A stretch of DNA of 64,000 bases from the NCBI GenBank assembly GCA_963748545.1, contig CAVVJO010000014.1:1-64000 (forward strand), given 5' to 3'. A program made the position numbers and the translations under genes. Shown piece after piece: positions 36,905 through 45,142 of the stretch. Origin of the DNA: Roseiarcus sp963748545. Its GTDB lineage: Bacteria > Pseudomonadota > Alphaproteobacteria > Rhizobiales > Beijerinckiaceae. Below the pieces are notes generated by a model, which saw only the letters and a program-made list of their open reading frames with translations, was not told the origin of the DNA and did not search any database. Positions within the stretch are counted from its first letter, which is position 1, and each line of letters begins with the position of its first letter.

Positions 36905-37879
36905 ATGCTCGCCTTCCGCCGTCTCATCGAAGCCATCGAAGCCGAAGGCGCGGCGGCGCTGGTGACGCTGGCGCGCGTCCAGGGCTCGAGCCCGCGCGAG
37001 GCCGGGGCGCGCATGGTCGTCAGGCCGTCCGGCGGCTTCAACGGCACGATCGGGGGCGGCGCGCTCGAATGGATGGCGCTCGAGGCGGCGCTCGCTTCGC
37101 TGAAAGAAGGGCGAGGCCCCGCGGCGCGGCGCTCGCTCGCGCTCGGCCCGGAACTCGCCCAATGCTGCGGCGGCCGGGTGGACTGGCGGATCGAGACTTT
37201 TGACCGGCGCGACCTCGAAGACCTTTCCGCGCTCGCAGTCGCCGAGAGCGAGGGGGTCAACACGCTGAATGCGCGGATCGTGGGCGACGGGCGCGTCGAG
37301 CGACGGCTCGACCGGGATCGGCCGGGCGGAGACCTCACTGAACGGTTGTCCCGCCCCGATGAATGGACCGAGCCCCTCGGCGAGAGCGCCCGGACGGTCT
37401 ATCTCTTCGGCGCCGGTCACGTCGGGCGGGCGCTGGCGCTGGCGCTGGGGCCGCTTCCCTTCGCGGTGCGGTGGATCAACTCGCGCAGAGAAGCTTTTCC
37501 GGCCCGCGCGCCGGCCAACGTCGCGCTCTTCCATGTCCCCGAACCCGCGACCGCGCTGGCCGCGGCCCCGGACGGCGCGCTGATCGCGGTGATGACCCAT
37601 TCGCACGCCCTCGACCTCGACATCGTCGCCGCGGCGTTGAAGAGCGAGCGGTTCGGGTACGTCGGTCTGATCGGCTCCGCGACCAAGCGCGCCCGTTTCC
37701 TGCGCCAGATGCGCGACGCCGGCCTCACCGAGGCGATGCTCGCAAAACTCGTCTGCCCGATCGGCGTCCCCGGCATCGAAGGCAAGGACCCCGCCGTGAT
37801 CGCCGCCTCGACGGCGGCGCAGCTCCTGATGGCGGCGGAGGGGCTGGCGGGGGAAGGGCGGGGGCGGACGCCGACCTAG
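36905..37879 (+). CDS. xdhC: Xanthine dehydrogenase accessory protein
   Basis: XdhC binds molybdenum cofactor and delivers its sulfurated form to XdhB. At 324 residues it shows the N-terminal CoxI/XdhC segment VTLARVQGSSPREAGARMVV, GGFNGTIGGGALEWMALEAA, LGPELAQCCGG with the conserved Cys pair, and the Rossmann-like XdhC_C domain VYLFGAGHVGRALALALGPL and YVGLIGSATKRARFLRQM. The ATG at 36905 is preferred because the upstream open frame has no family similarity. It is separated from xdhAB by the palindromic repeat and the opposite-strand cytochrome P460. Confidence 0.93.
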   Translation: MLAFRRLIEAIEAEGAAALVTLARVQGSSPREAGARMVVRPSGGFNGTIGGGALEWMALEAALASLKEGRGPAARRSLALGPELAQCCGGRVDWRIETFDRRDLEDLSALAVAESEGVNTLNARIVGDGRVERRLDRDRPGGDLTERLSRPDEWTEPLGESARTVYLFGAGHVGRALALALGPLPFAVRWINSRREAFPARAPANVALFHVPEPATALAAAPDGALIAVMTHSHALDLDIVAAALKSERFGYVGLIGSATKRARFLRQMRDAGLTEAMLAKLVCPIGVPGIEGKDPAVIAASTAAQLLMAAEGLAGEGRGRTPT

Positions 37880-38335
37880 CTCCGCGGGCCTCCCACTTCA
37901 GCGCCCCCAATGCGACGGCCAGCGCCACGGGGGTCGTACTGCCTCCCGGCTTTGCGGGGCTCGGCGCCGTCGGTCGGCGACGCGTCGTACGGCGGACGGC
38001 AACCCTCCGATCCGGTCTCGGAGTTCCGTATACGCGATTTCGCCGGCCGATCGCTAAATGAACTTGCGGTAAAACAGAATTTATGACATGTTATTTCTAT
38101 GGGTATTATGACAACCGGAAATTTGGTAGGCGACCAGCCGGGGCGCGCGCGGGCCTTGGAGGGTCGCGCCGCGCTGCCCAGGCCCTGCAGAAGCGATGCA
38201 AATTTTTTTCCGGAAACTCGGCCATAACCCCATGAAACAAAACAAAACACGGTTGGATACGAGACTATTTTCGGCGTCCCAACGCGTGCTGAACGCATCG
38301 GAACGGGGCGCCAGCGTCCGCCGGCCGCACGCGAA
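37880..38335. other. Non-coding region with AT-rich patches
   Basis: About 455 bases between convergent xdhC and the hydroxyacid dehydrogenase. Bases 38055-38120 and 38195-38275 are AT-rich with short A and T runs. No gene or clear terminator hairpin was recognised. Confidence 0.3.
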
Positions 38336-39364
38336 CTACCCCCGCTCGATCGGCTTCGAGCGCGAGCGCGCGACGGTTTCGCGTTGGGCGCGGCGGCAGG
38401 AGAGAGGCGGCAGGCCGCGCAGGATCAACTCCGCGTCGGCGACCGTCTGGCGACCGATTTCGAGGAGCGAATCCGTCATCGCGCCCGCGCGGTGCGGCGA
38501 CAGGACGAGGCCTTGGACCTTGCGGGCGGGATCGTCGGGCGGGGCGGGCTCGATGGGAAAGACGTCGGTCGCGGCGCGGAACCGCCCGCTCTCCACCGCG
38601 TGCAGGAATTCGGGGAAGTCGACGACGCCCGCTCGGCTCATCAGCAGCACGGCCGAACCAGGCGCGATCAGATCGAATTCGCGCCGGCCCAAAAAACCTT
38701 GGTTCTCGCTGGTGACGGAGGCGAAGACGATGATCACTTGAGAGTCCGCCAGGACCTCGTCGAGCGTGGCGGCTGCGACCCCGAAACCCTGCATGAAATG
38801 CGCGGACACCCAGGGATCGTAGGCCCTCACCGAGCAACCGAACGGCTGCACCAACGGAACGAACGCGCGGGCCAGATCGCCGAAGCCGATCAGCCCGACG
38901 CGCGCGCCATAGAGCGAGAAGCAGCCCTCGGCGCCCGCGAGCAGCCACTTCTCGTCGCCACGCCGCATGGCGCGGTCCGCGGTCGTGATTCCGCGGCAAA
39001 GATCGATGGCGAGGCCGAGCGTCATCTCGGCGACGGGCCTGGCGAAGGCGGAGCTCGGCGCGAGCACATGAACGCCCCGCTCGAAACAGGTCTCGTAGTC
39101 GATGTTCTGGAGGAAATTGGTCTCGACGTTGATGATGGCGCGAAGCTTTCGCGCCCGATCGAGCCGTGCTCTCGGCATGTCGGTCTGGCCGATCAGAAGC
39201 GCCATCTCGGGCAGCGCGGCTTCGAACGTTGCGTCCGGCATGCGGCCGTCGCCGTCGTGGACGACGAGGTCGCCCGCCTCGCGCAGACGGCGCCGCAAGT
39301 CTCGGTCGAAGATCTCGCCGAGACCCCTGGGCTGTGGGTCGATCACGATCAGGGGTTTCGCCAC
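38336..39364 (-). CDS. D-isomer-specific 2-hydroxyacid dehydrogenase family protein
   Basis: A 342-residue NAD(P)-dependent dehydrogenase. It has ARKLRAIINVETNFLQNIDY, the nucleotide-binding ARVGLIGFGDLARAFVPLVQ, the catalytic Arg region IAPGSAVLLMSRAGVVDFPE and the catalytic Glu/His region in DVFPIEPAPPDDP and VLSPHRAGAMTDSLLEIGRQ. It lacks the ACT domain of SerA and is distinct from the serA at 25.6 kb. Substrate could be a hydroxypyruvate/glyoxylate-type acid; this is not decidable from context. The C-terminal 30 residues are unusually Arg-rich. Confidence 0.85.
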   Translation of the reverse strand: MAKPLIVIDPQPRGLGEIFDRDLRRRLREAGDLVVHDGDGRMPDATFEAALPEMALLIGQTDMPRARLDRARKLRAIINVETNFLQNIDYETCFERGVHVLAPSSAFARPVAEMTLGLAIDLCRGITTADRAMRRGDEKWLLAGAEGCFSLYGARVGLIGFGDLARAFVPLVQPFGCSVRAYDPWVSAHFMQGFGVAAATLDEVLADSQVIIVFASVTSENQGFLGRREFDLIAPGSAVLLMSRAGVVDFPEFLHAVESGRFRAATDVFPIEPAPPDDPARKVQGLVLSPHRAGAMTDSLLEIGRQTVADAELILRGLPPLSCRRAQRETVARSRSKPIERG

Positions 39365-39493
39365 GATTCTCCTCCCGGCGTCTTTCGGCCAAAAGCTAGA
39401 GCGTTATAGTCGGGTCAGCAAACCGACGATTTGCCCCTCCGGCGAGCGCCTTCCCAGGCCCGCCGACGCCGTCAGGGATCCACGGAGGCGACA

Positions 39494-39913
39494 ATGCGAA
39501 CGCCCGCGCCGCCGATCACCGGCCTTCTGGAAACCTCGCTCTACGCCGTGGACGTCAAGGCCACGGCCGCCTTCTATCGCGACGTCTTCGGGTTCAAGGC
39601 GCTGGTCGAGAGCCCGCGCCTCGTCGCCTTCGAGGTCGCCGATCGGCATGTGCTGCTGGTGTTCCAGCGCGGCGCGACCGAGTCCGACGTCGTGGACGCC
39701 CGCGGCGCCATTCCGGGCCATGACGGAGCGGGTCGCCTGCATCTGGCGCTCTCGATCGCCGCGGACGATCTCGAAGTGTGGCGGACGCGTCTTGCCGAGC
39801 GGGCCATCCCGATCGCCGGCGAATACCGGTGGCCGCGCGGCGGGACGAGCCTCTATTTTCGCGACCCCGACGAGGCGCTGGTCGAGCTCGCCACGCCGGG
39901 CTTGTGGTGGTGA
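39494..39913 (+). CDS. VOC (glyoxalase/bleomycin-resistance fold) family protein
   Basis: A 139-residue single-domain VOC protein with the paired beta-alpha-beta-beta-beta pattern. LLETSLYAVDVKATAAFYRD starts the first module, HLALSIAADDLEVWRTRL the second, and YFRDPDEALVELATPGLWW ends it. Probable metal ligands are the early Glu/His positions and the Glu of ALVELATP. The family includes dioxygenases, glyoxalases and antibiotic-binding proteins; the specific role is unknown. The ATG at 39494 follows ACGGAGG. It is divergent from the hydroxyacid dehydrogenase. Confidence 0.85.
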   Translation: MRTPAPPITGLLETSLYAVDVKATAAFYRDVFGFKALVESPRLVAFEVADRHVLLVFQRGATESDVVDARGAIPGHDGAGRLHLALSIAADDLEVWRTRLAERAIPIAGEYRWPRGGTSLYFRDPDEALVELATPGLWW

Positions 39914-40097
39914 GCGGGAGCGGGAAGGCGGACCGCAGGAACCACGCGCTCAGGTCGATTATGACCCGGAACCTAATCGGGCGCTTCGCGTTTTCCTGAC
40001 GAAGCGAACGAATCCTTGGCGCGAAACCGCCGCCGCCGGCCTGAAAGCCGAGTCGAGTTCGCGATTCGGCGGTCGTTTCCGCTCACCATGAAGGGCA

Positions 40098-40478
40098 ATG
40101 AGCATGCGTATGATATCGAAAGCCGTAGCCGCGACTTCGGTTGCCGCGCTCGTGACCGTTTTGAGTGGAAGCGCATCCTTTGCGTTCGGAGGCGGTCACC
40201 CCGGTGGGGCTTTCCACGGCGCCGGCAGGGCTTTCCATGGCGGGGGAGCCCGCGTAGGCGGCTGGCATGGCGGCGGCTGGCACGGCGGCGGCTGGCACGG
40301 CGGCGGCGGATGGGGGCCTGCGGTCGGCCTCGGCGTCGTCGGCGGTCTGGCTGCAGGCGCGCTAGCCGGGTCCTATTACGCCAATAGCTACGGCGCCAAC
40401 TGTGTCCAGTACCAGCCCGCTTATGACGCCTATGGGAATTACGTCGGCACCCAAGCCGTCAACGTTTGCGGCCCGTAA
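40098..40478 (+). CDS. Exported Gly/His/Trp-rich repeat protein
   Basis: A 126-residue protein with a signal peptide (MISKAVAATSVAALVTVLSG, cleavage near SFA). The mature part is dominated by GGG, HGG and tandem GGWHG units (residues about 54-72), then a hydrophobic GLGVVGGLAAGALAGSYYAN segment and a C-terminal NSYGANCVQYQPAYDAYGNY. Similar small His/Gly-rich exported proteins are common in Rhizobiales and are of unknown function. The His repeats could bind metal, which is of interest beside the zinc locus, but this is inference. Two starts (40098 or 40104) are possible. Confidence 0.75.
   Translation: MSMRMISKAVAATSVAALVTVLSGSASFAFGGGHPGGAFHGAGRAFHGGGARVGGWHGGGWHGGGWHGGGGWGPAVGLGVVGGLAAGALAGSYYANSYGANCVQYQPAYDAYGNYVGTQAVNVCGP
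40260..40304 (+). repeat. Three tandem 15-bp repeats
   Basis: The unit GGCTGGCACGGCGGC occurs three times at 40260, 40275 and 40290, the first with one T for C. It encodes the GWHGG repeats of the exported Gly/His-rich protein and is prone to copy-number change. Confidence 0.9.
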
Positions 40479-40518
40479 GAGCGTACGCTTGGGCCGCGGC
40501 GAAGAAAGCGCCGCGGCG

Positions 40519-41010
40519 TCATGAGGAAGGGCGGTTTGTGTCGCATCGCCGGCACAGCCCCTTCGCCTCGACCACAAGCTGCTTCAAACGGAAATGGGAG
40601 CCGGCCGCCGCGAGGGCGATCGCCCGCATAACAGCCTCGTCCTCGATTTCCTCGCTCCGCCCACAGTCCTCGCAAATGACCAGCATCCCATGATGAGGAT
40701 GTCCGAGGTGCTCGCACGGCGCGTAGGCGTTGAGGCTTTCAATCTTATGGACGAACCCGTGCTCGATGAGAAAGTCGAGGGTCCGATAAACTGTTGGCGG
40801 CGCCGCCTGTTTGCCCTCACGCCGCGACAATTCTTCGAGGATGGCGTACGCCCCGAGCGGTGCGGAACTCGCTGAAAAGATCTCGAGGATACGACGGCGC
40901 AGCGGGGTCAACTGCACGGCGTCTCTCGCGCAGGCCTGCTCGACTCGAGCAACCCACGTGGCTGGGTCATGCGCGCAGCCGCAGGACGGGTCTGTCTTCT
41001 CTTCCAACAT
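40519..41010 (-). CDS. zur: Zinc uptake regulator, Fur family
   Basis: A 163-residue Fur-family repressor. It has an N-terminal winged helix (QLTPLRRRILEIFSASSAPL, APPTVYRTLDFLIEHGFVHK) and a metal domain with HLGHPHHGMLVICEDCGRSE and the C-terminal GLCRRC, which supply the structural zinc Cys pairs CEDC and CRRC. Assignment to Zur rather than Fur rests on the divergent znuA gene and the shared palindrome at 41084-41104. The ATG at 41010 follows GAGGTT; a TTG at 41016 is also possible. The N-terminal CGCAHD is unusual and might contribute to metal sensing. Confidence 0.92.
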   Translation of the reverse strand: MLEEKTDPSCGCAHDPATWVARVEQACARDAVQLTPLRRRILEIFSASSAPLGAYAILEELSRREGKQAAPPTVYRTLDFLIEHGFVHKIESLNAYAPCEHLGHPHHGMLVICEDCGRSEEIEDEAVMRAIALAAAGSHFRLKQLVVEAKGLCRRCDTNRPSS

Positions 41011-41083
41011 CGCCAACCTCTACCATGACCCGCGCCGTAGGTCGCCTCGTCCGGTCTTGCCTCGTTTTCGGTCTTGCCTCCCG

Positions 41084-41104
41084 CACTGTTATAACATAAC
41101 AGTG
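41084..41104. promoter_or_regulatory. Zur box
   Basis: CACTGTTAT-AAC-ATAACAGTG is a perfect palindrome with 9-base arms. It matches the GTTATnnnATAAC-type Zur operator of alphaproteobacteria and lies in the 126-base gap between divergent zur and znuA. Zinc-loaded Zur should repress both directions from here. Confidence 0.9.
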
Positions 41105-41136
41105 TCTCGCCGTCAGGCAAAATTGGAGGCCTTTTC

Positions 41137-42006
41137 ATGCTCAACAAGCTTTCGCTCATTGCCGCCGTGGCGATCTGCGCGGTCGCGGCGCCGGCGATGG
41201 CCGATCCGGTCAAGGTGGTGGCGGCGGAGAATTTCTATGGCGATATGGCGCGTCAGGTCGGCGGCGCCAATGTCGCGGTCACAAGCATCCTCAGCAATCC
41301 GGACGACGATCCGCACCTTTTCGAGGCGAGCCCGGAAACCGCCAAGGCGCTCGCTGCCGCCAAGGTAGTGATCGTCAACGGGGTCGACTACGATCCCTGG
41401 ATGGAGAAGCTGCTGGCCGCTCACCCTTCGCCGGGCCGTCAAGAGATCGTGGTCGGCGCCCTGACCGGCCACAAGGCTGGCGACAATCCGCATCTTTGGT
41501 ACGATCCAGCCGCGGTAAAGGCCGCCGCGAAGGCGCTGGCTGCCGCCCTCGTCGCGGTCGACCCGGCGCATCGGGCGGACTATCAGGATGGGCTGGCGAA
41601 GTTCGACGATTCGTTAATGCCCCTCGACGAGAAAATCGCGGCAATGAAGAAATCCTTTGCAGGCGAGCCGATAACGGCTTCGGAGCCTGTGTTCGGCTAT
41701 CAGGCGGGTCTGATCGGGCTCAAGGTTCACAACGAGAAGTTCGCGCTTTCGGTGATGAACAACGCCGAGCCGACGCCGTCCGAGGTCGCCGGCTTCGAGA
41801 ACGATCTCAAGGGCCACAAGGTCAAAGCGATGCTCTACAACGCACAGGCGAGCGAGCCCTCGGTGCAGCGGCTGGTGCAGATGGCCAAGGACAATGGAAT
41901 TCCGGTGATCGGCGTGTCCGAAACCGAGCCGACGAACTCGACTTACCAAACCTGGATGCTCGGGCAGCTCGACGCGCTCGACAAGGCGCTCAGTCCGACC
42001 CAGTGA
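41137..42006 (+). CDS. znuA: Zinc ABC transporter substrate-binding protein
   Basis: A periplasmic cluster A-I metal-binding protein of 289 residues. The signal peptide is MLNKLSLIAAVAICAVAAPA with cleavage after AMA. Metal ligands are the His in SILSNPDDDPHLFEASPETA and in AGDNPHLWYDPAAVKAAAKA, and the Glu/Asp in the C-terminal lobe. It lacks the long His-rich loop seen in many ZnuA proteins. It is the first gene of a Zur-controlled operon, and the stop overlaps the znuC GTG. Confidence 0.93.
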   Translation: MLNKLSLIAAVAICAVAAPAMADPVKVVAAENFYGDMARQVGGANVAVTSILSNPDDDPHLFEASPETAKALAAAKVVIVNGVDYDPWMEKLLAAHPSPGRQEIVVGALTGHKAGDNPHLWYDPAAVKAAAKALAAALVAVDPAHRADYQDGLAKFDDSLMPLDEKIAAMKKSFAGEPITASEPVFGYQAGLIGLKVHNEKFALSVMNNAEPTPSEVAGFENDLKGHKVKAMLYNAQASEPSVQRLVQMAKDNGIPVIGVSETEPTNSTYQTWMLGQLDALDKALSPTQ

Positions 42007-42824
42007 CCGCCCTCCGCTTTGACGTCGTCACGATCAGGCTCGGCCGCCGGGACATCCTCTCGTCGGCCAGCTTTTCCGTACGCGAGGGGGAGTTCGTCGG
42101 AATGCTGGGCGCGAACGGCGCCGGCAAGACCACGCTGATGCGCGCGGCGCTCGGCCTTGTTCCGCTCGCCGCGGGCGATGTCAGCGTGCTCGACCGGCCT
42201 GTGACCCGAGGCAATCCGGCGATCGGCTACATGCCGCAAAACCGCGGCGCGATCGCGAGTTTCCGGCTCACCGGCTGGGACGTGGTGGCGAGCGCCGCCA
42301 TGGGCCGAAAATTCGGCTTCGCCCGGCTCGACAAGGCGGCCAGGCGCGAGATCGATTGGGCGCTCGACGCGGTCGGCGCGCGCGACCTCGCCAGGCGTTC
42401 GATCGGTGAGCTCTCGGGGGGCGAAAGGCAGCGGGTGCTGTTGAGCCAGGCGCTCCTCGGCCGCCCGCGCGTGCTGCTGCTCGACGAGCCCCTGATCTCG
42501 CTCGACCCCGCGCATCAGAAGGCGGTCGTGGAGATCGCGCGGCGCATTTGCGACGACCTGAAGGTCGCGATTGTGTTCAGCGCCCACGAACTCAATCCGC
42601 TGGTTAATGCGATCGACCGAGTGCTCTATCTCGGCGGCGGCGCGGCGGTCATCGGCCCGGTCGAGGAGGTCGTGACCGGCCCTGTGCTGTCGCGCCTCTA
42701 CGGCGCGGAGATCGAGGTCGTTCGCGTCAGAGACCGCTATTTCGTCATGGCCGGCGATGTCGAGGTCGAACGCGAAGCGCACCGGCACGACCACGGGCAC
42801 GCGGCGGACCACGACCATGCTTGA
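42003..42824 (+). CDS. znuC: Zinc ABC transporter ATP-binding protein
   Basis: A 273-residue ATPase with Walker A in GMLGANGAGKTTLMRAALGL, Q-loop YMPQNRGAIASF, signature IGELSGGERQRVLLSQALLG, Walker B VLLLDEPLISLDPAHQK and switch His in FSAHELNPL. The C-terminus ends in a His-rich tail (EAHRHDHGHAADHDHA), common in zinc importer ATPases and possibly a cytosolic zinc sensor. GTG start overlaps znuA and the stop overlaps znuB, so all three are coupled. Confidence 0.94.
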   Translation: MTALRFDVVTIRLGRRDILSSASFSVREGEFVGMLGANGAGKTTLMRAALGLVPLAAGDVSVLDRPVTRGNPAIGYMPQNRGAIASFRLTGWDVVASAAMGRKFGFARLDKAARREIDWALDAVGARDLARRSIGELSGGERQRVLLSQALLGRPRVLLLDEPLISLDPAHQKAVVEIARRICDDLKVAIVFSAHELNPLVNAIDRVLYLGGGAAVIGPVEEVVTGPVLSRLYGAEIEVVRVRDRYFVMAGDVEVEREAHRHDHGHAADHDHA

Positions 42825-43608
42825 ATACGACTTCATGCGCACTGCCTTCGCCGCTTCCGGTGTCGCCGCTGTGCTCGCCGGGACGGTCGGGTTCTTCCTG
42901 GTGCTGCGCGGCCAGACCTTCGCCGGCCACGCGCTCTCCCACGTCGGCTTCACCGGGGCGACCGGCGCGCTGGTGTTCGGCCTGTCCCCGCTCGTGGGCC
43001 TCGTCGGCTTCACGCTGGTCGCGGGGATCGGCATGGGACTCTTCGGCGAAAAACTCGCCGAGCGCGACGTCGCCATCGGCATGATGCTGTCGCTCGCGCT
43101 GGGCCTGGGCCTCTTGTTTCTGCACTTCTACACCGCCGCGGCGACGCAGGCGGCGGCGCTGCTGTTCGGCAACGTGCTGGGGGTGGATTCGGCGGCGCTC
43201 ATGACCCTCGTCGTCCTTGCGGCCGTGAGTCTGGCCGCTCTGGCCGCGATCGGGCGGCCGCTCGTCTTCGCCTCGATCCAGCCGGAGCTGGCGGAAGCGC
43301 GCGGCGTGCCGCTTCGGTTCGTCGCCTCGGCCTTTCTCGCCGTTGTCGCGGTCGCCGTCGCCGAATGCGCCCAGATCGTGGGGGTGCTGCTGGTCTTCAC
43401 CTTGATGGTCGGCCCGGCGGCGGCGGCGATGAACCTCACCCGCCGCCTAGGACCCGCGATTGCGCTGTCGGCGGCGTTGGCGCTCGCCGAGGCCTGGGGG
43501 GGCCTAACGCTCGCCTATTACACCGACTGGCCGACCAGCTTCTGGATCACCGCACTCTCGGGCCTGGTCTTCTTCGGCGCGACGGCGCGGCGGCTGACGA
43601 TGGGCTAG
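42817..43608 (+). CDS. znuB: Zinc ABC transporter permease
   Basis: A 263-residue ABC-3 family inner-membrane permease with about eight hydrophobic segments. Recognisable parts are FFLVLRGQTFAGHALSHVGF, the coupling region FASIQPELAEARGVPLRFVA and VGVLLVFTLMVGPAAAAMNL. The ATG at 42817 lies inside the end of znuC. With ZnuA and ZnuC it forms the high-affinity zinc importer. It is followed by a 219-base gap and the convergent end of the tfuA gene. Confidence 0.93.
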   Translation: MLEYDFMRTAFAASGVAAVLAGTVGFFLVLRGQTFAGHALSHVGFTGATGALVFGLSPLVGLVGFTLVAGIGMGLFGEKLAERDVAIGMMLSLALGLGLLFLHFYTAAATQAAALLFGNVLGVDSAALMTLVVLAAVSLAALAAIGRPLVFASIQPELAEARGVPLRFVASAFLAVVAVAVAECAQIVGVLLVFTLMVGPAAAAMNLTRRLGPAIALSAALALAEAWGGLTLAYYTDWPTSFWITALSGLVFFGATARRLTMG

Positions 43609-43827
43609 CCAAACCCGCCGCGGCTCCCGAAATGAGCGTTTTCAGAGCCTTACGGGGCGGTTCGGTTCCGCCCACAACTGCCGGGCCACCGCTTTCGGCC
43701 ACGAACGCCGGCGCGACGAATCCGGAATACGGCGGCTGCGGCGGCAGCCAGCTACCGGCCGCGTTCGAATCTGGCCGAGCCTCAATCGCGTGCCAACAGA
43801 ACAAATATAGAACAAACTAGCAGGCTG

Positions 43828-45142
43828 TCAAGCATCTGCACGCCCGGAGGGCTCGGCGCGGGACGCCCACTCCCGCCGCAGCGCCGCGAGGAAGGCCGTC
43901 AGGTCGGGAAAGCCGATCGAACGGGCGTGGATCAGCAGATCGGGCGGCGCGCGGCCTTCGAGACGCGTGCGGACGTACCAGGCCAGGATCTCCTGGTCTT
44001 GCGGCCGAGGCTGGGCGGTGGGGAGCCCGGTGAGCTCGCGCTGGCGAGACTTGATTGGGGCGTAGGCCCCCTTCAATTTCATGGCGTTCACCACCTCGGT
44101 CGCCACCGATGGATCCCAGCGTCGCCGGAGCGACGCGACTTGCAGTTTTTCCCGGGCGAGACGCACAAAGGATTCGTGATCGAGATCGTTGTCGCGAAGG
44201 TATCCGTTCAGCTCCTCGGCGCTCTCGAGGCGATGAAGGCGGCGGATGCGGTCGAGCTCGGCGATGACGTCTTCGTCGTTCACCTGTGAATTCCTGCGCT
44301 GGGCGTGGGCTTTCAGGGCGAGCCGATCCAAAGCGCGCCGGTAGAGAGCCCGCCATTCCTTGCCGCGCAGCCGCAGATCGTCGAGCACGGCGGTGTCCGC
44401 AGCTTCGCATGCCGGTCGTTCCCGGCGCGCAGCCTGTTTCGCGGCTTCCGAGAGCCACGTCTCCTCGAGATGAAAGGCGACGGGCGCGGCCTCCGCTGGC
44501 GCGTTTCGCATCGAGCGCAGCATCGCCAGCGCGTCCAGCCGCTTCTGATCGACGCGGCTTTGCTCGCAGAAGGCGGACAAGGCCTTCAGATCGGCCCTCG
44601 CGACGCCCGCGTCGCCAGCGCGCGAAAGCACGGTAGGCCACGCCCGTTCCTGGTAGAACAGCGCCTTGGCGACCGCGGTGACGCTCCGCTGCGAGGCGGC
44701 GCCGACCACCCCCTCGCGCACGGCCTTCGCCAAAGTTGCGCGGATATTGACCATCGGCTCCGTCAGCGGCTGGTAGCCCAACTCGGCAGGGGCATGAAGG
44801 AGCGCGACCTCGTCGTCGTCCTCGAGCACGCCGTCGCGGAACGCTTCAAAAATCCTTCCGACCCCTTCCATGCCGAACGGCCAAGTCTCCGCCGCCCGCA
44901 AAGCCCCGGTGCTTGCGCTCCCGTAGAACTCTGATCCCTTTGGACAGCGCGAACAGGATTTCCTTGTGCCAGACCGAAGGAGTGAAGTCGAAATAGCCGT
45001 CGACAATGCCGATCTGCGCCGGCTGGCGTTCGACCACCCGATAGATGTCGCCCTGTTCAGCGGGCGGCAGGTAGATCGCATCGAATTCCGCCTTGGCGAC
45101 ATCGACCGGCAGGGTTGGGCCGAGGAAGACGACCCCGGTCAC
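43828..45142 (-). CDS. TfuA-like protein with long C-terminal extension, frameshifted
   Basis: The N-terminal TfuA domain (about 230 residues) is clear: GVVFLGPTLPVDVAKAEFDA, GIVDGYFDFTPSVWHKEILF, then after one shift near 44930 GSASTGALRAAETWPFGMEG and ALLHAPAELGYQPLTEPMVN. TfuA partners YcaO proteins and is needed for backbone thioamidation (McrA glycine) and for peptides such as trifolitoxin. The remaining roughly 200 residues are helical and charged (for example LRSMRNAPAEAAPVAFHLEE) and not part of minimal TfuA. Its GTG at 45142 overlaps the ycaO stop as GTGA. It belongs to the RiPP cluster. Confidence 0.88.

Noticed and set aside
40260..40304. Tandem repeats as a possible CRISPR or VNTR locus
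   Set aside because: The 15-bp units are directly adjacent, without spacers, and encode an in-frame Gly-Trp-His-Gly-Gly repeat of an exported protein.
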